NCBI RefSeq assembly: GCF_013074385.2
Contig: NZ_JABEYA020000003.1
Location: forward strand, 124,001-188,000
From: Vibrio ostreicida
GTDB taxonomy: Bacteria; Pseudomonadota; Gammaproteobacteria; Enterobacterales; Vibrionaceae
Reading direction: 5' to 3'
Length of the DNA: 64,000 bases
Part shown: piece after piece, positions 54,847 to 64,000 of the stretch
Layout of the letters: each line of letters starts with the position of its first letter
Position numbering within the stretch: the stretch's first letter is position 1
Program-made: the position numbers and the translations under genes
The notes under the pieces: generated by a model
What the model was told of the DNA's origin: nothing
Seen by the model: the letters and a program-made list of their open reading frames with translations, nothing else
Databases searched by the model: none

Positions 54847-55569
54847 TTATTTTATGGCGAGGCCTTTACTATTAAGGTAGCTCCTAATATGGGGTCGAGA
54901 TTCCCCCGCCAGCTTGCCCGTGACTTGTTGAGACCAGTTTGTTTGTTTTTGATTACTGCCGCGCTGGGCGTAATAGGTTTGCATGGTTTGATCATAGCTG
55001 GCGATGTCTTCCAGATTGAGCGCCTGATATTGATTGTCGTGGACCATGACTTTGGTGGGCAGACGTGGTTTAACCTGAGGGTCTTGGTCGGGGTGGCCTA
55101 GGCACATGCCGAATAAAACAGCGCAATAATCAGGCAATTCAAGTAAGCGATCAACGGATTCAGCCGCGCTTCTTAATCCACCAATATAGACCCCACCTAA
55201 CCCCATCGACTCTGCGGCTAACAGGCAGTTTTGTGCCATGATCCCACAGTCTACGGCGCCGATCAGGGTCAATTCAGTATAATCGGGTTGTACCTCAGGA
55301 TTGATTTTAAAGTGCCGTTGGTAATCAATACAAAAGACCAAAAATTCGGCGGCACTTTCCACATAAGGCTGATCGCCGGACAGGTGCGCGAGAGCCCGAC
55401 GTTTTTCTTTATCCGTGACTCGAATGATCGAGACCACTTGCAACATACTGGACGATGATGCGGCCAAACCCGATGCCAATATGGTCTCAAGTTGATTAGA
55501 GTCAATGGCTTGAGAGGTAAACTTGCGGATTGAACGGTGAGATAGAATAGTTTCGATGGCAGGTGTCAT
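54847..55569 (-). CDS. nfsA: NfsA-like NADPH nitroreductase
   Basis: The 240-residue protein has exactly the length of E. coli NfsA. MTPAIETILSHRSIRKFTSQ at the start, GLAASSSSMLQVVSIIRVTD for FMN contacts and AESMGLGGVYIGGLR match the NfsA/FRP group. These FMN enzymes reduce nitro compounds and quinones, or supply reduced flavin. ATG 55569 has AAGGAG upstream; the open frame extends 12 codons further. It is a single-gene unit. Confidence 0.88.
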   Translation of the reverse strand: MTPAIETILSHRSIRKFTSQAIDSNQLETILASGLAASSSSMLQVVSIIRVTDKEKRRALAHLSGDQPYVESAAEFLVFCIDYQRHFKINPEVQPDYTELTLIGAVDCGIMAQNCLLAAESMGLGGVYIGGLRSAAESVDRLLELPDYCAVLFGMCLGHPDQDPQVKPRLPTKVMVHDNQYQALNLEDIASYDQTMQTYYAQRGSNQKQTNWSQQVTGKLAGESRPHIRSYLNSKGLAIK

Positions 55570-55771
55570 TATGGATGGCTCCTTGAACAGTTTTTTATGC
55601 AACATAGCGATTGCTTAGTAAAAAGTCGAGTCATAAAGCAAGGTGAGGTCATCAATTTGGCGGGTAACGAAATCGCTTATTTGTGTTTGGAGTCGATACG
55701 CGTGGCAATCAGGCCATCGGTTTAAGATGGCCTCAAAATGACTAGGTTAGAAAACACCAAGCTAAGATTGC

Positions 55772-57796
55772 CTAGAGGGGTTTGTATATTTTGGTGCGCT
55801 CTCCTCGATTTCTCCCTGTAATGTAGACGCCGGTAACCTGATTGGCTTGTGTCGCGGAGGCGGGAATCCAGTTGAGGCCAATGTCGCTAAAGGTTTCTGT
55901 GATCTGGTCATTTTGTTCGGTAGGGTCGAGAATGAAGCTAAGGTTGGTGGGCCCCCATACCGGTGCGCTCGTGTTTTGCCAATTGTCGATCAGTTGTCTG
56001 GTGACAAGTTGGGCGGCGACTTTAAGCCTTGGACCTGAAATATTAGCAAACTGGAAGTATTCCACACCTGTGTTATGGATGGTTATCGCTTTGTCGTTTT
56101 GGACAAACAAGTGGGTGGTTTTGCTCGCGTCATACGGGAGGGTCCTCGCGATGGTTCGTGTCACGTTGTCGAGCAAATACAGGCTGGTCGTGGTGACGGC
56201 GACCGTGAATTTTCCGTTCGGTGATGAGTCCATCAGTTTGACTTTGCCATCGATATCGACCGTTCCAAGCTGCTGGGTATTCGGCAATTTATTGGTCCAA
56301 ATGAGTGTGTTTTTTGAGGCGAGAGCGACGACAAGTTGCCCATTTGTGGCGAAACTGGCTGTGCTTACATCATTGATCGTCAGCGGTAATGTACGGCTGA
56401 AATCATTAATTTGAAGCAGCTGAGGCGCTGCGAGATCGTCGGAGATCAGCAATAGTTCGCGGTCATCTTTGGAAAAAACCACCGTATTTTGATCTGATCG
56501 CAGCAAATAGACCTCGGGGTCCATCGCCAGTGTTTTTGCATCTAACTTTCGTAGCTGATCGCCATTGGCGTTAAATCCATTATTGATCTCGGCAACAATG
56601 ATGCCTTTCTGGTAGAGAGGGACCATCCATTCAAAATTATCATTAAAGCAGGACGATGCCGACAGTGGAACCGTTGGTTGAGCGGGAACCGGAAGCGGAA
56701 TTTCGCTCCCTGATGCTCCGCCATAGCTATCAAATAAGGTGTCTCTTGTTGCTCGAGCGATGGGGACTGACGCGTTTATGTTACCGGCCTTATCCTGAAG
56801 GCTGGTGAGAAAAATACCATTGCCACCGGTGTTATTACACACAAAGCTCTCTGTCGAGGTCAGAGTCGGAGTGTACAGCTTATAGGACTGAACGCTATTG
56901 AGTGCTGGCACAATTTGTTTGAGTTCATTGGAGGTATTTTTAATATAACCATAGAGGTAATCCATGTAGCCTCCATAGTGGTCATCATCATCATCGTCGT
57001 CATCATCATCGTCAAATGATGTGATTGTTGTTTGTTCAGCAGCACGGTACGCGATGGCTTGTCGAGTCGATGTATCTAGCTGTTTGATATTGTCATTGGC
57101 ATCAACATAGATGATCCGACTGTTTGCTGGGTTGAGAGCGATGGACTTCATCCTTGTCAGCCCGGTATCACTTTGAGAGCCGTGAATCAGCAGGGAGCCA
57201 TCCAACGAGATATGCCGAGACTGCTGAGTCCGTAAATTGATCGCCGACAAGTCCAGCGTTTTGTATTTGATCATGGCGTCAAGGGCTTGCGCAATATTGA
57301 CCATGGATGAATCACTTGAGCCCTGTTCCTGAGCTTGCCGTAACGAGGCCATAAGCATGGCAGTGGCATCGACAGGACCATGACTGATGTCAAGAGAAAG
57401 AAAGTCAACCCCAACGTGTTTACCCAGTTTTTCATTGAGATATTGTTTGGATTTCTCAACACTCGCGCCCAGATCTGGGTTGTAAAGCATTTCACTGTGT
57501 AGCAACGTTGTGAAGGGGGAAATAATACGGATTTCAGCTGGTGAGGTGAGTATGGCGCCGTCGACCTCCATCATGCGTGAATAGTCACTGGTTGCTGCGA
57601 CCTGTTGTTCGTATTGACTGCAGACACCATCAAGGTCGGGATCGGCGCAGGTGGCGATTTTTTGATAGTGGTAGGTGGATACAACATTGGGTGATGAGGC
57701 TCCTCCAGAGTCGCTATCACTGCCGCCACAAGCCGTTAAAGTGAGCACGCCAGATACTGCTATGGCGACCGCGTGTTTTTTTGTTTTAGTAAGCAT
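55772..57796 (-). CDS. Large lipoprotein with a beta-propeller-like region and a poly-Asp run
   Basis: The 674-residue protein has a lipoprotein signal peptide ending in LTLTAC (Cys at about residue 23) and then GGSDSDSGG. An Asp-rich run of eleven residues (about 264-274) is coded by GAT/GAC triplets. The C-terminal half repeats short blocks such as KLMDSSPNGKFTVAVTTTSL, DDRELLLISDD and ATNGQLVVALASK, which look like YVTN/WD-type propeller blades. Outer-membrane anchoring is likely because no Asp follows the lipid Cys. It is divergent from the 1626-residue lipoprotein and shares its control region. Function unknown. Confidence 0.7.
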   Translation of the reverse strand: MLTKTKKHAVAIAVSGVLTLTACGGSDSDSGGASSPNVVSTYHYQKIATCADPDLDGVCSQYEQQVAATSDYSRMMEVDGAILTSPAEIRIISPFTTLLHSEMLYNPDLGASVEKSKQYLNEKLGKHVGVDFLSLDISHGPVDATAMLMASLRQAQEQGSSDSSMVNIAQALDAMIKYKTLDLSAINLRTQQSRHISLDGSLLIHGSQSDTGLTRMKSIALNPANSRIIYVDANDNIKQLDTSTRQAIAYRAAEQTTITSFDDDDDDDDDDDHYGGYMDYLYGYIKNTSNELKQIVPALNSVQSYKLYTPTLTSTESFVCNNTGGNGIFLTSLQDKAGNINASVPIARATRDTLFDSYGGASGSEIPLPVPAQPTVPLSASSCFNDNFEWMVPLYQKGIIVAEINNGFNANGDQLRKLDAKTLAMDPEVYLLRSDQNTVVFSKDDRELLLISDDLAAPQLLQINDFSRTLPLTINDVSTASFATNGQLVVALASKNTLIWTNKLPNTQQLGTVDIDGKVKLMDSSPNGKFTVAVTTTSLYLLDNVTRTIARTLPYDASKTTHLFVQNDKAITIHNTGVEYFQFANISGPRLKVAAQLVTRQLIDNWQNTSAPVWGPTNLSFILDPTEQNDQITETFSDIGLNWIPASATQANQVTGVYITGRNRGERTKIYKPL

Positions 57797-57798
57797 AA

Positions 57799-57817
57799 TT
57801 AACCAATAGTTTTATAA
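57799..57817. repeat. 19-base direct repeat, copy 1
   Basis: TTAACCAATAGTTTTATAA; identical copy at 57840-57858, start-to-start distance 41 bases (close to four helical turns). It lies just before the lipoprotein gene on the minus strand. Confidence 0.85.
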
Positions 57818-57839
57818 CGTTGTTTATATCTCAGGTTTT

Positions 57840-57858
57840 TTAACCAATAGTTTTATAA
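57840..57858. repeat. 19-base direct repeat, copy 2
   Basis: Second identical copy of TTAACCAATAGTTTTATAA. A related inverted piece, CTAGTGGTTAAT, follows near 57874. Together these could be a binding site for a regulator of the two divergent lipoprotein genes. Confidence 0.85.
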
Positions 57859-58002
57859 AGTCATTTTTAATCTAGTGGTTAATACTGACATTTAATCATT
57901 ATATGAAATAAAAGATCAAATGATATTGATAGTAAGTATCATTTAAATTAACATCACCGCCTCAAATTTGAATGGATTTATAATTTTAAGGAGTCGAGAG
58001 CG

Positions 58003-61000
58003 GTGACCATGCTGACGAAAATGCTCAGTGCCGGAGCGGTATCTATCCTGCTTATCGGTTGTGGCGGTGGGAATGAATCTGACCCTAAACTAGAGACGCC
58101 ATCTGTGGCGCTTCAATCTGGTTTTTTTCTCTCTGGAGTGGTACTCGATGGCTATCTTAAAAATGCCATCGTCTGCTTAGACAAAAACAGCAACGCTTTT
58201 TGTGACTCAAGTGATGGCGAGATCGTGCGTACTGATGAATTGGGTCGCTACACGTTACCCTATGAAGGGGCGATCGAGAATTATATGCTGCTGGTCGAGG
58301 CTGTCGCAGGGGAAACCTTAGATTCAGATGATCAGGGGCAAGCGTTAGCGCACAGTTTTACTTTAGAAGTGCCATCGTATCGACATCAAGTGATAAGCCC
58401 GCTTACCTCGATGGTCGCCAGTTTAGCCGCAAGTAGTGGAACAGGATTTGATGAAGCGGCTCAGAAATTGGCCAATGATCTCAACCTATCTGCGGACATG
58501 ATTGTGTCTGATTATGTCACGCAAGATTCATTGCAGGGACGTGAGCTGCATCAGTTGGCCAGAGGCATCGCCCGATCGCTCCAATTGGGGATGATACAGT
58601 CTGCCAATTACGGTTTAGCTCCCAGTTTAGTGCGAAAAGGAGCGCTACAGCGCTTAGGGCAACTGGCTATCGCAGACGTTAAGTCTCGCACAGACAAGAT
58701 CCCCGATGGGATGAGCTGGAGTGATACCAATGACGAGTTGAATGAGATTGGCTATGACTATCGGCACCAACTTTCCATCACTCAAGACGATATCCATGGG
58801 GACCAAATTCTGTTGCGTCCGAGTGCGCCAAAGCATGGCATTGTCAACGACGCGGCAGACACCTTCAACTGGACGTTGCTAAGTGGCTTTCCTGACCTAA
58901 AAGATTATCAATACTCACTGGACAAAGGAAAAAGCTGGCAGGCGGTGACGGCTAAACCTCTACCTGTTGGCGCGAAGCCTATCCCTAAGGGTGAAGTTCA
59001 AATACGCATTGCAGCCAATCGGGAGCGGTTACTTGCTGCCGGTATGGCATTGATTTCTTCACAGGCTTTCACTGAAACAGTGATACCCGCAGCGCCAGTG
59101 TCTCTGAGCCTAGATGACGGACGTGATGAAATTGTGTGGCAAGACTCGGTGGGCTACCCTGATTTTTCTGCCTATGAGTATACGCTTGATAATGGAAAAA
59201 CGTGGGTTGATGTCGTGAAAAAACCCCAACCGATTGGCGATGTGTTTGTCCCTATCGGGCACCTGAAACTGAGGGTAAAGGCAAATGTTACCTCAGGAAG
59301 TCCCGCTGGGCACGTGGTGAAATCAACGATAGCGATGACACTAAAACCGGACACTCCACTTGCGCCTGCATTGCGATTTGTTGATGATGACTCGGATCTC
59401 CTGTCTTGGAATTGGGTGCCAGGTTTTGAACAGGCGCAAGAGTATCAAATCGATGTCGGCGAGGGTTGGCAAGAGGTGACGGCTAACCCTTATCATATAG
59501 GCAACGTGAGCATTTCTGCCAACACGATTAAAGTGAGAGTCAAAGCAAATTCGACCAATGGCCGCCTTTGGGGACAGTCTTTGGTGGTTGATACTGCGTT
59601 TCACAAAGTGCTCAACAAGCCAGCGGCACCTAAAGCTTCGATGGTCAATGATGCTGAGGACAGGTTTGACTGGAAATTGGTTACGAACTACGACAACCTC
59701 GAACATTATGAATATTCGCTTGATTATGGGGTTTCTTATCGCCCTGTTACCTCTAAACCTCAAGTGATTGGCAATGATGCGTTTCAGGCTGGCCAGATTT
59801 GTATTCGGGTAGCTGCGCTCATGGGTGGGGCTGTCGGTGATAGTCTGTGTTCGGATCAAGCCTTCACGGTCAGGCCGCCAACCCCAGCAGCACCTTCGCA
59901 GGGGGTCGTTGATGATGCGTTGAACACCTTTAATTGGGCATGGGTATCAGGTTTCGAGTCAGCAAACCACTATCAGTACCGTATCGATCAAGGACAATGG
60001 AGAACACTCGATGCCAAGCCGATTCAACTGGACGATAGGGAGTACCTCTCTGGGAGTATTGAAGTTCGGATTAAGAGGGACCCTTCCAATGGTCGTGAAC
60101 CGAGTGCGGTGCTGGCAAACGCGACGGCGTTGACAAAGCGACCGAGTGCGCCTTTGGCACCAACGGGTCTAAAAGTGGATGATATTCGTGACACACTTGA
60201 CTGGATACATGTGGCAGGATTCTCTGCTTTATCTGATTACGAATGGTCCGTCAATGGAGGGCGCGAATGGGCACCCGTTCCAGAAAAACCTCTGATTGTT
60301 GGAGATATCGCAAAACCAATCGGAGAAGTTTACCTTCGAGTTCGTGCTAACCGAGTTAATGGAAGACAAGCAGGAGCGGTGGCGACCAATGGCGCGATGT
60401 ATACGGCGCGGCCTAAGTTGCCTGCGCCAACAAATGGACATATTGCTTCCTATCGAGGCATAAACTCGAATTCGATTCGGTGGGATTACGTGTCTGCTTC
60501 AGTGGATGGCCATCGGGTTGATTTTAATGAGCCAGAATATTATGAGTTCACCGTCGATCAAGGGGCGAGCTGGCAAACGGCTTCCAAAAGGCCTCAATTT
60601 GTGGGTTCTCAGGCGTATGATAAGAGTATTGTCGGTCTGCGACTTAAGCAAAATGCGATATCGGGTTTGGAAAGTCCCTCTAGTGAGGTGTTATGGGCAA
60701 GCAACATATCCGGTGAGTTTACGGCGCTGCAGTATGTACCGATGAACACCTTCTCAACAGCGGCGGATTTTGTAACCCACGGTGGGTGGTCTGCGGTAAA
60801 TTGTATTGCGGAATATGATGTCCAAGGTAAGGGGACACCCGTGTTCTGGGCGCTGAGGCTTTCTCACCCGAAAAAAGAAACCCTGTTAGATAAAGTCAAT
60901 CAGTTGTCTGTGTGCGACATTGACTATTGGGCTGTACCTAATTTTGATGATGTTGCGCAACGGTCGGCGAGAACTCATGATAGCCTCCCCGAAGGGGTAC

Positions 61001-62883
61001 GTTCGTATTTACTTTCGGACGCTAATGATTATCCCATTTGGGCGAATAAGTCAGGTCAGTTCGTGACGTTAAGGCATGGGGTAGAAGTCCCACCTGCGAG
61101 CTACTCCAATTTCGTTTTCGCTCGTTGGGCAATCCCCGAGAGTCAAGATTTGCTAGCGGACATCAGCTCAGAGCTGGTGACGATGACGACATTACTTGGT
61201 GAACAAGCGGCCGAATTGGACGAGGCGATGACCTTTTTTAATGCTTGGCTCTTGGCAAGTCAGAACGGCACTAAAACACCAGCTGAACTTGACAGCGACA
61301 GTGCTCAAATGCGTGACCAGCTTTCCTCAACCCTGACCCGATTACAGGGGCATCAAGAGCAAACAAGCGTGCGTTTGGCAAAGTTTGAATTTCAGGCGCG
61401 TTTTGTCAACAACAGAGCAGACCAAGACAGCGTCGGCTTTATAGAGAAAGTGGCGCAATATCGAACCCAGATCCAGCAGTTAACTCAGGCTAATCAGGCC
61501 TTGGCCGCCACCGTCAATCTTGCTCAGTTTGGTGTTGCCTTTAGTCAGGCTAATCACCACTATCAGTTAGCCGTGCTCAAACAAAACAGTGTTAAAGCGG
61601 CCAATGTTGGGGGAGAGATCCATCAAGCTTCACTGGATCTTCACCGTACTCTCGCTGAACTGGAGAAAGCCCTTTTAAACATCAGCTCGATTGAGAAGAC
61701 GCTGGATAGCAGCTTGGCTGGTCTGTTAGAGGGGTTTCCCACTTTGGGCACTCTCGCCCAGTCGATCAAACTTGAGTGGCTGTCTTTGTCTATCAAGGAT
61801 CAGGTTGAATCCCTGTCTCTGGTCGCGAATGATGGTTTGAACCGTGCTCATCAGGCTGGCTATGCCGTGACTTCGGCGCAAGCGCTGATTGATGGGCGGT
61901 TTGCTAAGGTCGATCTTTTCGGACGCTACTTACCGGTGTCGGTGACTGAGGATAATGTCTGGAAATGTGTAGAGGATACCTCTACTGGTGGAAAGCGTCG
62001 TCTGTGGATGCTGCTCGACAATGGGTTGCCCAACGGCCAAGACGATATGCCTTTTGACACCTCTGGCGCTGATATTCGCAGTGTTATGGGGGCCGCAGGC
62101 CTGCTAGAACACGTCAACCAGAAAAAACTGTGTGGATTTGATGATTGGGCATTGCCCCATGTTGTGCAATTGAAAAGTCTTGCCACATTCAAGGTGGATA
62201 ACGTTAAGAATGATGGTTATACGATCAACACTGATGTCTTTCACCATCATAAAGCGTTGTTACCGGAGTATGACCTTTCCCATTACCAAGGCGGGGTTCG
62301 ATTTTATTATTGGACAAATCTGGCATCCAGCGCTTCACAGCAGTACGCGTATCAATTTTCCACCATTCATAATCGAGCGAGTTTGCAGTCCTACGTTCGA
62401 GACGCTGAGAGCGGTCAGCGTGAGGTGACGTTGGCAAGGTTGGTACGTGAAGATCCGGTTCAATGGCAGTACCTGACCTCGAATGGTGATCTCACGGATC
62501 GGCGAGTGGACGCCCAATGTGCCAAAAATACACGTTCAGGAGAAATATGGCAGATATACCAGCCCAACACGGCTGACCGTTATCAGTATTTTAGCGAAGT
62601 AAAACAAGCTCTCGGTGTAGCAAATGCACAATCATGGTGTGGTCAGTCTCATTGGCGGTTGCCCTCTCATTTTGAACTGACGAGCTTAATCCCTTGGGAT
62701 GAAACGGCTTTTTCTGGCACCGAGCCTGAGTATCAAAATGGCTATGATAAAAAACTCTATTTAACCGACGCTTCAACGGACGAGCGTTTGGAGTTGTTCG
62801 ATTTTTCTAAAGGTAACGTCAGCGAGTCCATTTTGTATGGAGGAAAAGGCGGTCATTACCTTTATCGGTTTGTGTCCAAATAA
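58003..62883 (+). CDS. 1626-residue surface lipoprotein with FN3-like repeats, a coiled coil and three Lcl/DUF1566-like domains
   Basis: A lipoprotein signal peptide (LLIGC, Cys near 20) starts the protein. Residues about 40-260 are a globular domain with a carboxypeptidase-regulatory-like start (LDGYLKNAIVCLDKNSNAFC). Seven repeats of about 88 residues follow, from 272 to about 900; each has FNW or WxW, then YEYSLDxGxxW, then IGxxxxxxG and IRVxAN, an FN3-like pattern. Residues 906-1045 are a first DUF1566-like domain, about 1050-1300 a long coiled coil, and 1306-1480 and 1485-1626 two more (motifs VNQKKLCGFDDWALP and CGQSHWRLPSHFELTSL). The GTG start 58003 has AAGGAG nine bases upstream. It precedes the Tad pilus genes, so an adhesion role is plausible. 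Confidence 0.78.
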   Translation: MTMLTKMLSAGAVSILLIGCGGGNESDPKLETPSVALQSGFFLSGVVLDGYLKNAIVCLDKNSNAFCDSSDGEIVRTDELGRYTLPYEGAIENYMLLVEAVAGETLDSDDQGQALAHSFTLEVPSYRHQVISPLTSMVASLAASSGTGFDEAAQKLANDLNLSADMIVSDYVTQDSLQGRELHQLARGIARSLQLGMIQSANYGLAPSLVRKGALQRLGQLAIADVKSRTDKIPDGMSWSDTNDELNEIGYDYRHQLSITQDDIHGDQILLRPSAPKHGIVNDAADTFNWTLLSGFPDLKDYQYSLDKGKSWQAVTAKPLPVGAKPIPKGEVQIRIAANRERLLAAGMALISSQAFTETVIPAAPVSLSLDDGRDEIVWQDSVGYPDFSAYEYTLDNGKTWVDVVKKPQPIGDVFVPIGHLKLRVKANVTSGSPAGHVVKSTIAMTLKPDTPLAPALRFVDDDSDLLSWNWVPGFEQAQEYQIDVGEGWQEVTANPYHIGNVSISANTIKVRVKANSTNGRLWGQSLVVDTAFHKVLNKPAAPKASMVNDAEDRFDWKLVTNYDNLEHYEYSLDYGVSYRPVTSKPQVIGNDAFQAGQICIRVAALMGGAVGDSLCSDQAFTVRPPTPAAPSQGVVDDALNTFNWAWVSGFESANHYQYRIDQGQWRTLDAKPIQLDDREYLSGSIEVRIKRDPSNGREPSAVLANATALTKRPSAPLAPTGLKVDDIRDTLDWIHVAGFSALSDYEWSVNGGREWAPVPEKPLIVGDIAKPIGEVYLRVRANRVNGRQAGAVATNGAMYTARPKLPAPTNGHIASYRGINSNSIRWDYVSASVDGHRVDFNEPEYYEFTVDQGASWQTASKRPQFVGSQAYDKSIVGLRLKQNAISGLESPSSEVLWASNISGEFTALQYVPMNTFSTAADFVTHGGWSAVNCIAEYDVQGKGTPVFWALRLSHPKKETLLDKVNQLSVCDIDYWAVPNFDDVAQRSARTHDSLPEGVRSYLLSDANDYPIWANKSGQFVTLRHGVEVPPASYSNFVFARWAIPESQDLLADISSELVTMTTLLGEQAAELDEAMTFFNAWLLASQNGTKTPAELDSDSAQMRDQLSSTLTRLQGHQEQTSVRLAKFEFQARFVNNRADQDSVGFIEKVAQYRTQIQQLTQANQALAATVNLAQFGVAFSQANHHYQLAVLKQNSVKAANVGGEIHQASLDLHRTLAELEKALLNISSIEKTLDSSLAGLLEGFPTLGTLAQSIKLEWLSLSIKDQVESLSLVANDGLNRAHQAGYAVTSAQALIDGRFAKVDLFGRYLPVSVTEDNVWKCVEDTSTGGKRRLWMLLDNGLPNGQDDMPFDTSGADIRSVMGAAGLLEHVNQKKLCGFDDWALPHVVQLKSLATFKVDNVKNDGYTINTDVFHHHKALLPEYDLSHYQGGVRFYYWTNLASSASQQYAYQFSTIHNRASLQSYVRDAESGQREVTLARLVREDPVQWQYLTSNGDLTDRRVDAQCAKNTRSGEIWQIYQPNTADRYQYFSEVKQALGVANAQSWCGQSHWRLPSHFELTSLIPWDETAFSGTEPEYQNGYDKKLYLTDASTDERLELFDFSKGNVSESILYGGKGGHYLYRFVSK

Positions 62884-62912
62884 CCGGAGGATTATCTAAA
62901 TAATCATCGTGT

Positions 62913-62943
62913 CAGCCCAGTGGTTGGGCTGTCCTTTCTCTTT
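62913..62943 (+). terminator. Weak terminator or attenuator between the lipoprotein and flp
   Basis: CAGCCCA / TGGGCTG with a five-base loop is followed by TCCTTTCTCTTTC. The U tract is broken, so read-through into flp is possible. Confidence 0.55.
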
Positions 62944-62957
62944 CTTAGGAGCATTTA

Positions 62958-63140
62958 ATGTCAATCAGAAAAAAACAGCGTGGTGCGGCAGCTATTGAAT
63001 ACGCCATATTGGCGGCAGCGATGTCGGTGGTGTTACTGACGTTTGTCGGTGGCAGCGAAGGTAAGTTGACCCAAGCGATTGTCGGTGCCTATAACACCGT
63101 CATCGACTCCCTAGAGCAAACGAAAGATTCGGGAAATTAA
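62958..63140 (+). CDS. flp: Flp-type prepilin
   Basis: The 60-residue protein has the Flp prepilin pattern: a short basic leader (MSIRKKQRG), the cleavage site G|AAAIEYAILAAA with Glu at +5, and a single hydrophobic helix. After cutting by a TadV-type peptidase it would form the Tad pilus shaft. TTAGGAG lies before the ATG. It opens the Tad locus, whose remaining genes lie beyond the right edge. Confidence 0.9.
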   Translation: MSIRKKQRGAAAIEYAILAAAMSVVLLTFVGGSEGKLTQAIVGAYNTVIDSLEQTKDSGN

Positions 63141-63154
63141 TCTAAGGATTGAGC

Positions 63155-63994
63155 ATGACTGCTAAGCGCCTAATGATGTTGTCGATCCTCTTGTCTTTTA
63201 TTGGCATAGGCTTGTTGCTGTTTAGTCAAAGCAACTCCGTACAACAAACAGAAAAAACGCCCCAAGAAGTGTTTAAGCGGGTGTTGGTCTCTGGCCAGAA
63301 TATCGGTGTTGGTCAGGTGTATACGCCCAACATGTTTCGCTGGAAATCTGTTGCCGAAAATGAACTGTCTGATTATGTGGATTTTATTACGGAAGAGGAA
63401 TTTGATGCGATTCATCTCGCCAGCGGCATCGCTCATATTGAAATGAAGCAAGATCAGATCTTGGGGGCGGCGGATTTGGTTCCCCCACAAGGTGGCAGTT
63501 CGCTTGCTCTCAATGTTCGGCGAGGTTTTCGTGCGGTGTCTGTCCCCGTTGATCAGGTCACCGCAAATTCTGGGTTTGTCCAGCCAGGTGACAAGGTAGA
63601 TATACTTCTACTGGGGTCAAAAGTGAGTGAACTTAAAAAGTACGACAATCTGGTCGAAGGTTTGTATGTCAGCACTATTGCGACAAATGTCCGTATTCTT
63701 GCGTTTAACAATCTTTCGAGCTCTCAGGGTTTTCAGGAAAAGCGGCACGACTATGGTGCCAAGATACCGGATAACAGCTCGGTTTCTCTGGAGGTCACGC
63801 CAGAGCAAGCCACTCAGATTGTTTTGGCCAATCAGTTGGGTCGTTTGACGCTTTCTTTGCGGGGCGCCAGTGAGCTAGAAGCCTCTCTTCCTGCTTCTTA
63901 TACCGTCACCGCCACAGAAATTAACCCAGAAAGTAAGCAAGTCGCCCCTGATGTCGGCTTGATCCAGTTAAGAGCGCAACCCAACAAAAACTAA
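63155..63994 (+). CDS. cpaB: CpaB/RcpC-type Tad pilus assembly protein
   Basis: The 279-residue protein has an N-terminal membrane anchor (LMMLSILLSFIGIGLLLFS), an SAF-like domain (VLVSGQNIGVGQVYTPNMFRW, near residue 45) and the RcpC region RRGFRAVSVPVDQVTANSGF followed by VQPGDKVDILL. CpaB is a periplasmic part of the Tad secretion channel and works with the secretin CpaC. ATG 63155 has AAGGA six bases upstream; the frame is also open from a TTG at 63149. It follows flp by 14 bases. The stop is six bases before the window end. Confidence 0.9.
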   Translation: MTAKRLMMLSILLSFIGIGLLLFSQSNSVQQTEKTPQEVFKRVLVSGQNIGVGQVYTPNMFRWKSVAENELSDYVDFITEEEFDAIHLASGIAHIEMKQDQILGAADLVPPQGGSSLALNVRRGFRAVSVPVDQVTANSGFVQPGDKVDILLLGSKVSELKKYDNLVEGLYVSTIATNVRILAFNNLSSSQGFQEKRHDYGAKIPDNSSVSLEVTPEQATQIVLANQLGRLTLSLRGASELEASLPASYTVTATEINPESKQVAPDVGLIQLRAQPNKN

Positions 63995-64000
63995 CAACTT

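Overview
The window looks like chromosomal DNA of a gammaproteobacterium of the family Vibrionaceae (Vibrio or a close relative). The gene order malT / malP-malQ-glgB, the purM-purN / upp pair, rluF-smrA, choVWX and a BCCT carrier, and the close match of many proteins to Vibrio versions as I remember them, all point there. No species can be assigned from sequence reading alone.

Left part (1-21440) is mostly core genome. A divergent maltose/glycogen block comes first: malT on the minus strand, malP, malQ and glgB on the plus strand, with a near-consensus CRP site between them. Next is a tight seven-gene plus-strand run ending in a bifunctional ornithine-lipid synthase (olsF). It is followed by two envelope or hypothetical genes, purine (purMN) and pyrimidine (upp) genes around a PurR-like operator, rluF, smrA, a 46-residue DUF3149 membrane peptide and a tRNA-Pro(UGG).

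The stretch after tRNA-Pro (21688-36060) is an accessory island and the most interesting part. Read on the minus strand it starts with a PAAR-like (DUF4150) type VI secretion protein and an AHH-type nuclease toxin. Two small candidate immunity genes follow, then an array of six paralogous ~295-residue proteins (P6 to P1), each ending in the same kind of GC-rich hairpin. Two 22-residue-repeat (DUF4116-type) proteins are interleaved. The spacers hold 3' stubs of the two small candidate immunity genes and diverged copies of the leader of the PAAR operon. This is what would be left if whole effector-immunity modules had been duplicated and then lost their toxin genes while keeping the last immunity gene. 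A HopA1-like protein sits at the far end. No integrase is visible.

The right part (36230-64000) carries a HAD phosphatase, an NfsB-like nitroreductase, a siderophore ferric reductase and an ethanolamine block (eat, eutC, eutB) without microcompartment genes. It then has a BCCT carrier, a GyrI-like protein, and a secreted pair that includes a 662-residue protein with a clan-CD-like His/Cys protease domain. A choVWX betaine/choline ABC transporter follows, then an SgrR-type regulator with a possible divergent small RNA, an NfsA-like nitroreductase and two divergent lipoproteins. The larger lipoprotein (1626 residues, seven FN3-like repeats and three DUF1566/Lcl-like domains) leads directly into the start of a Tad/Flp pilus locus (flp, cpaB) that runs off the window.
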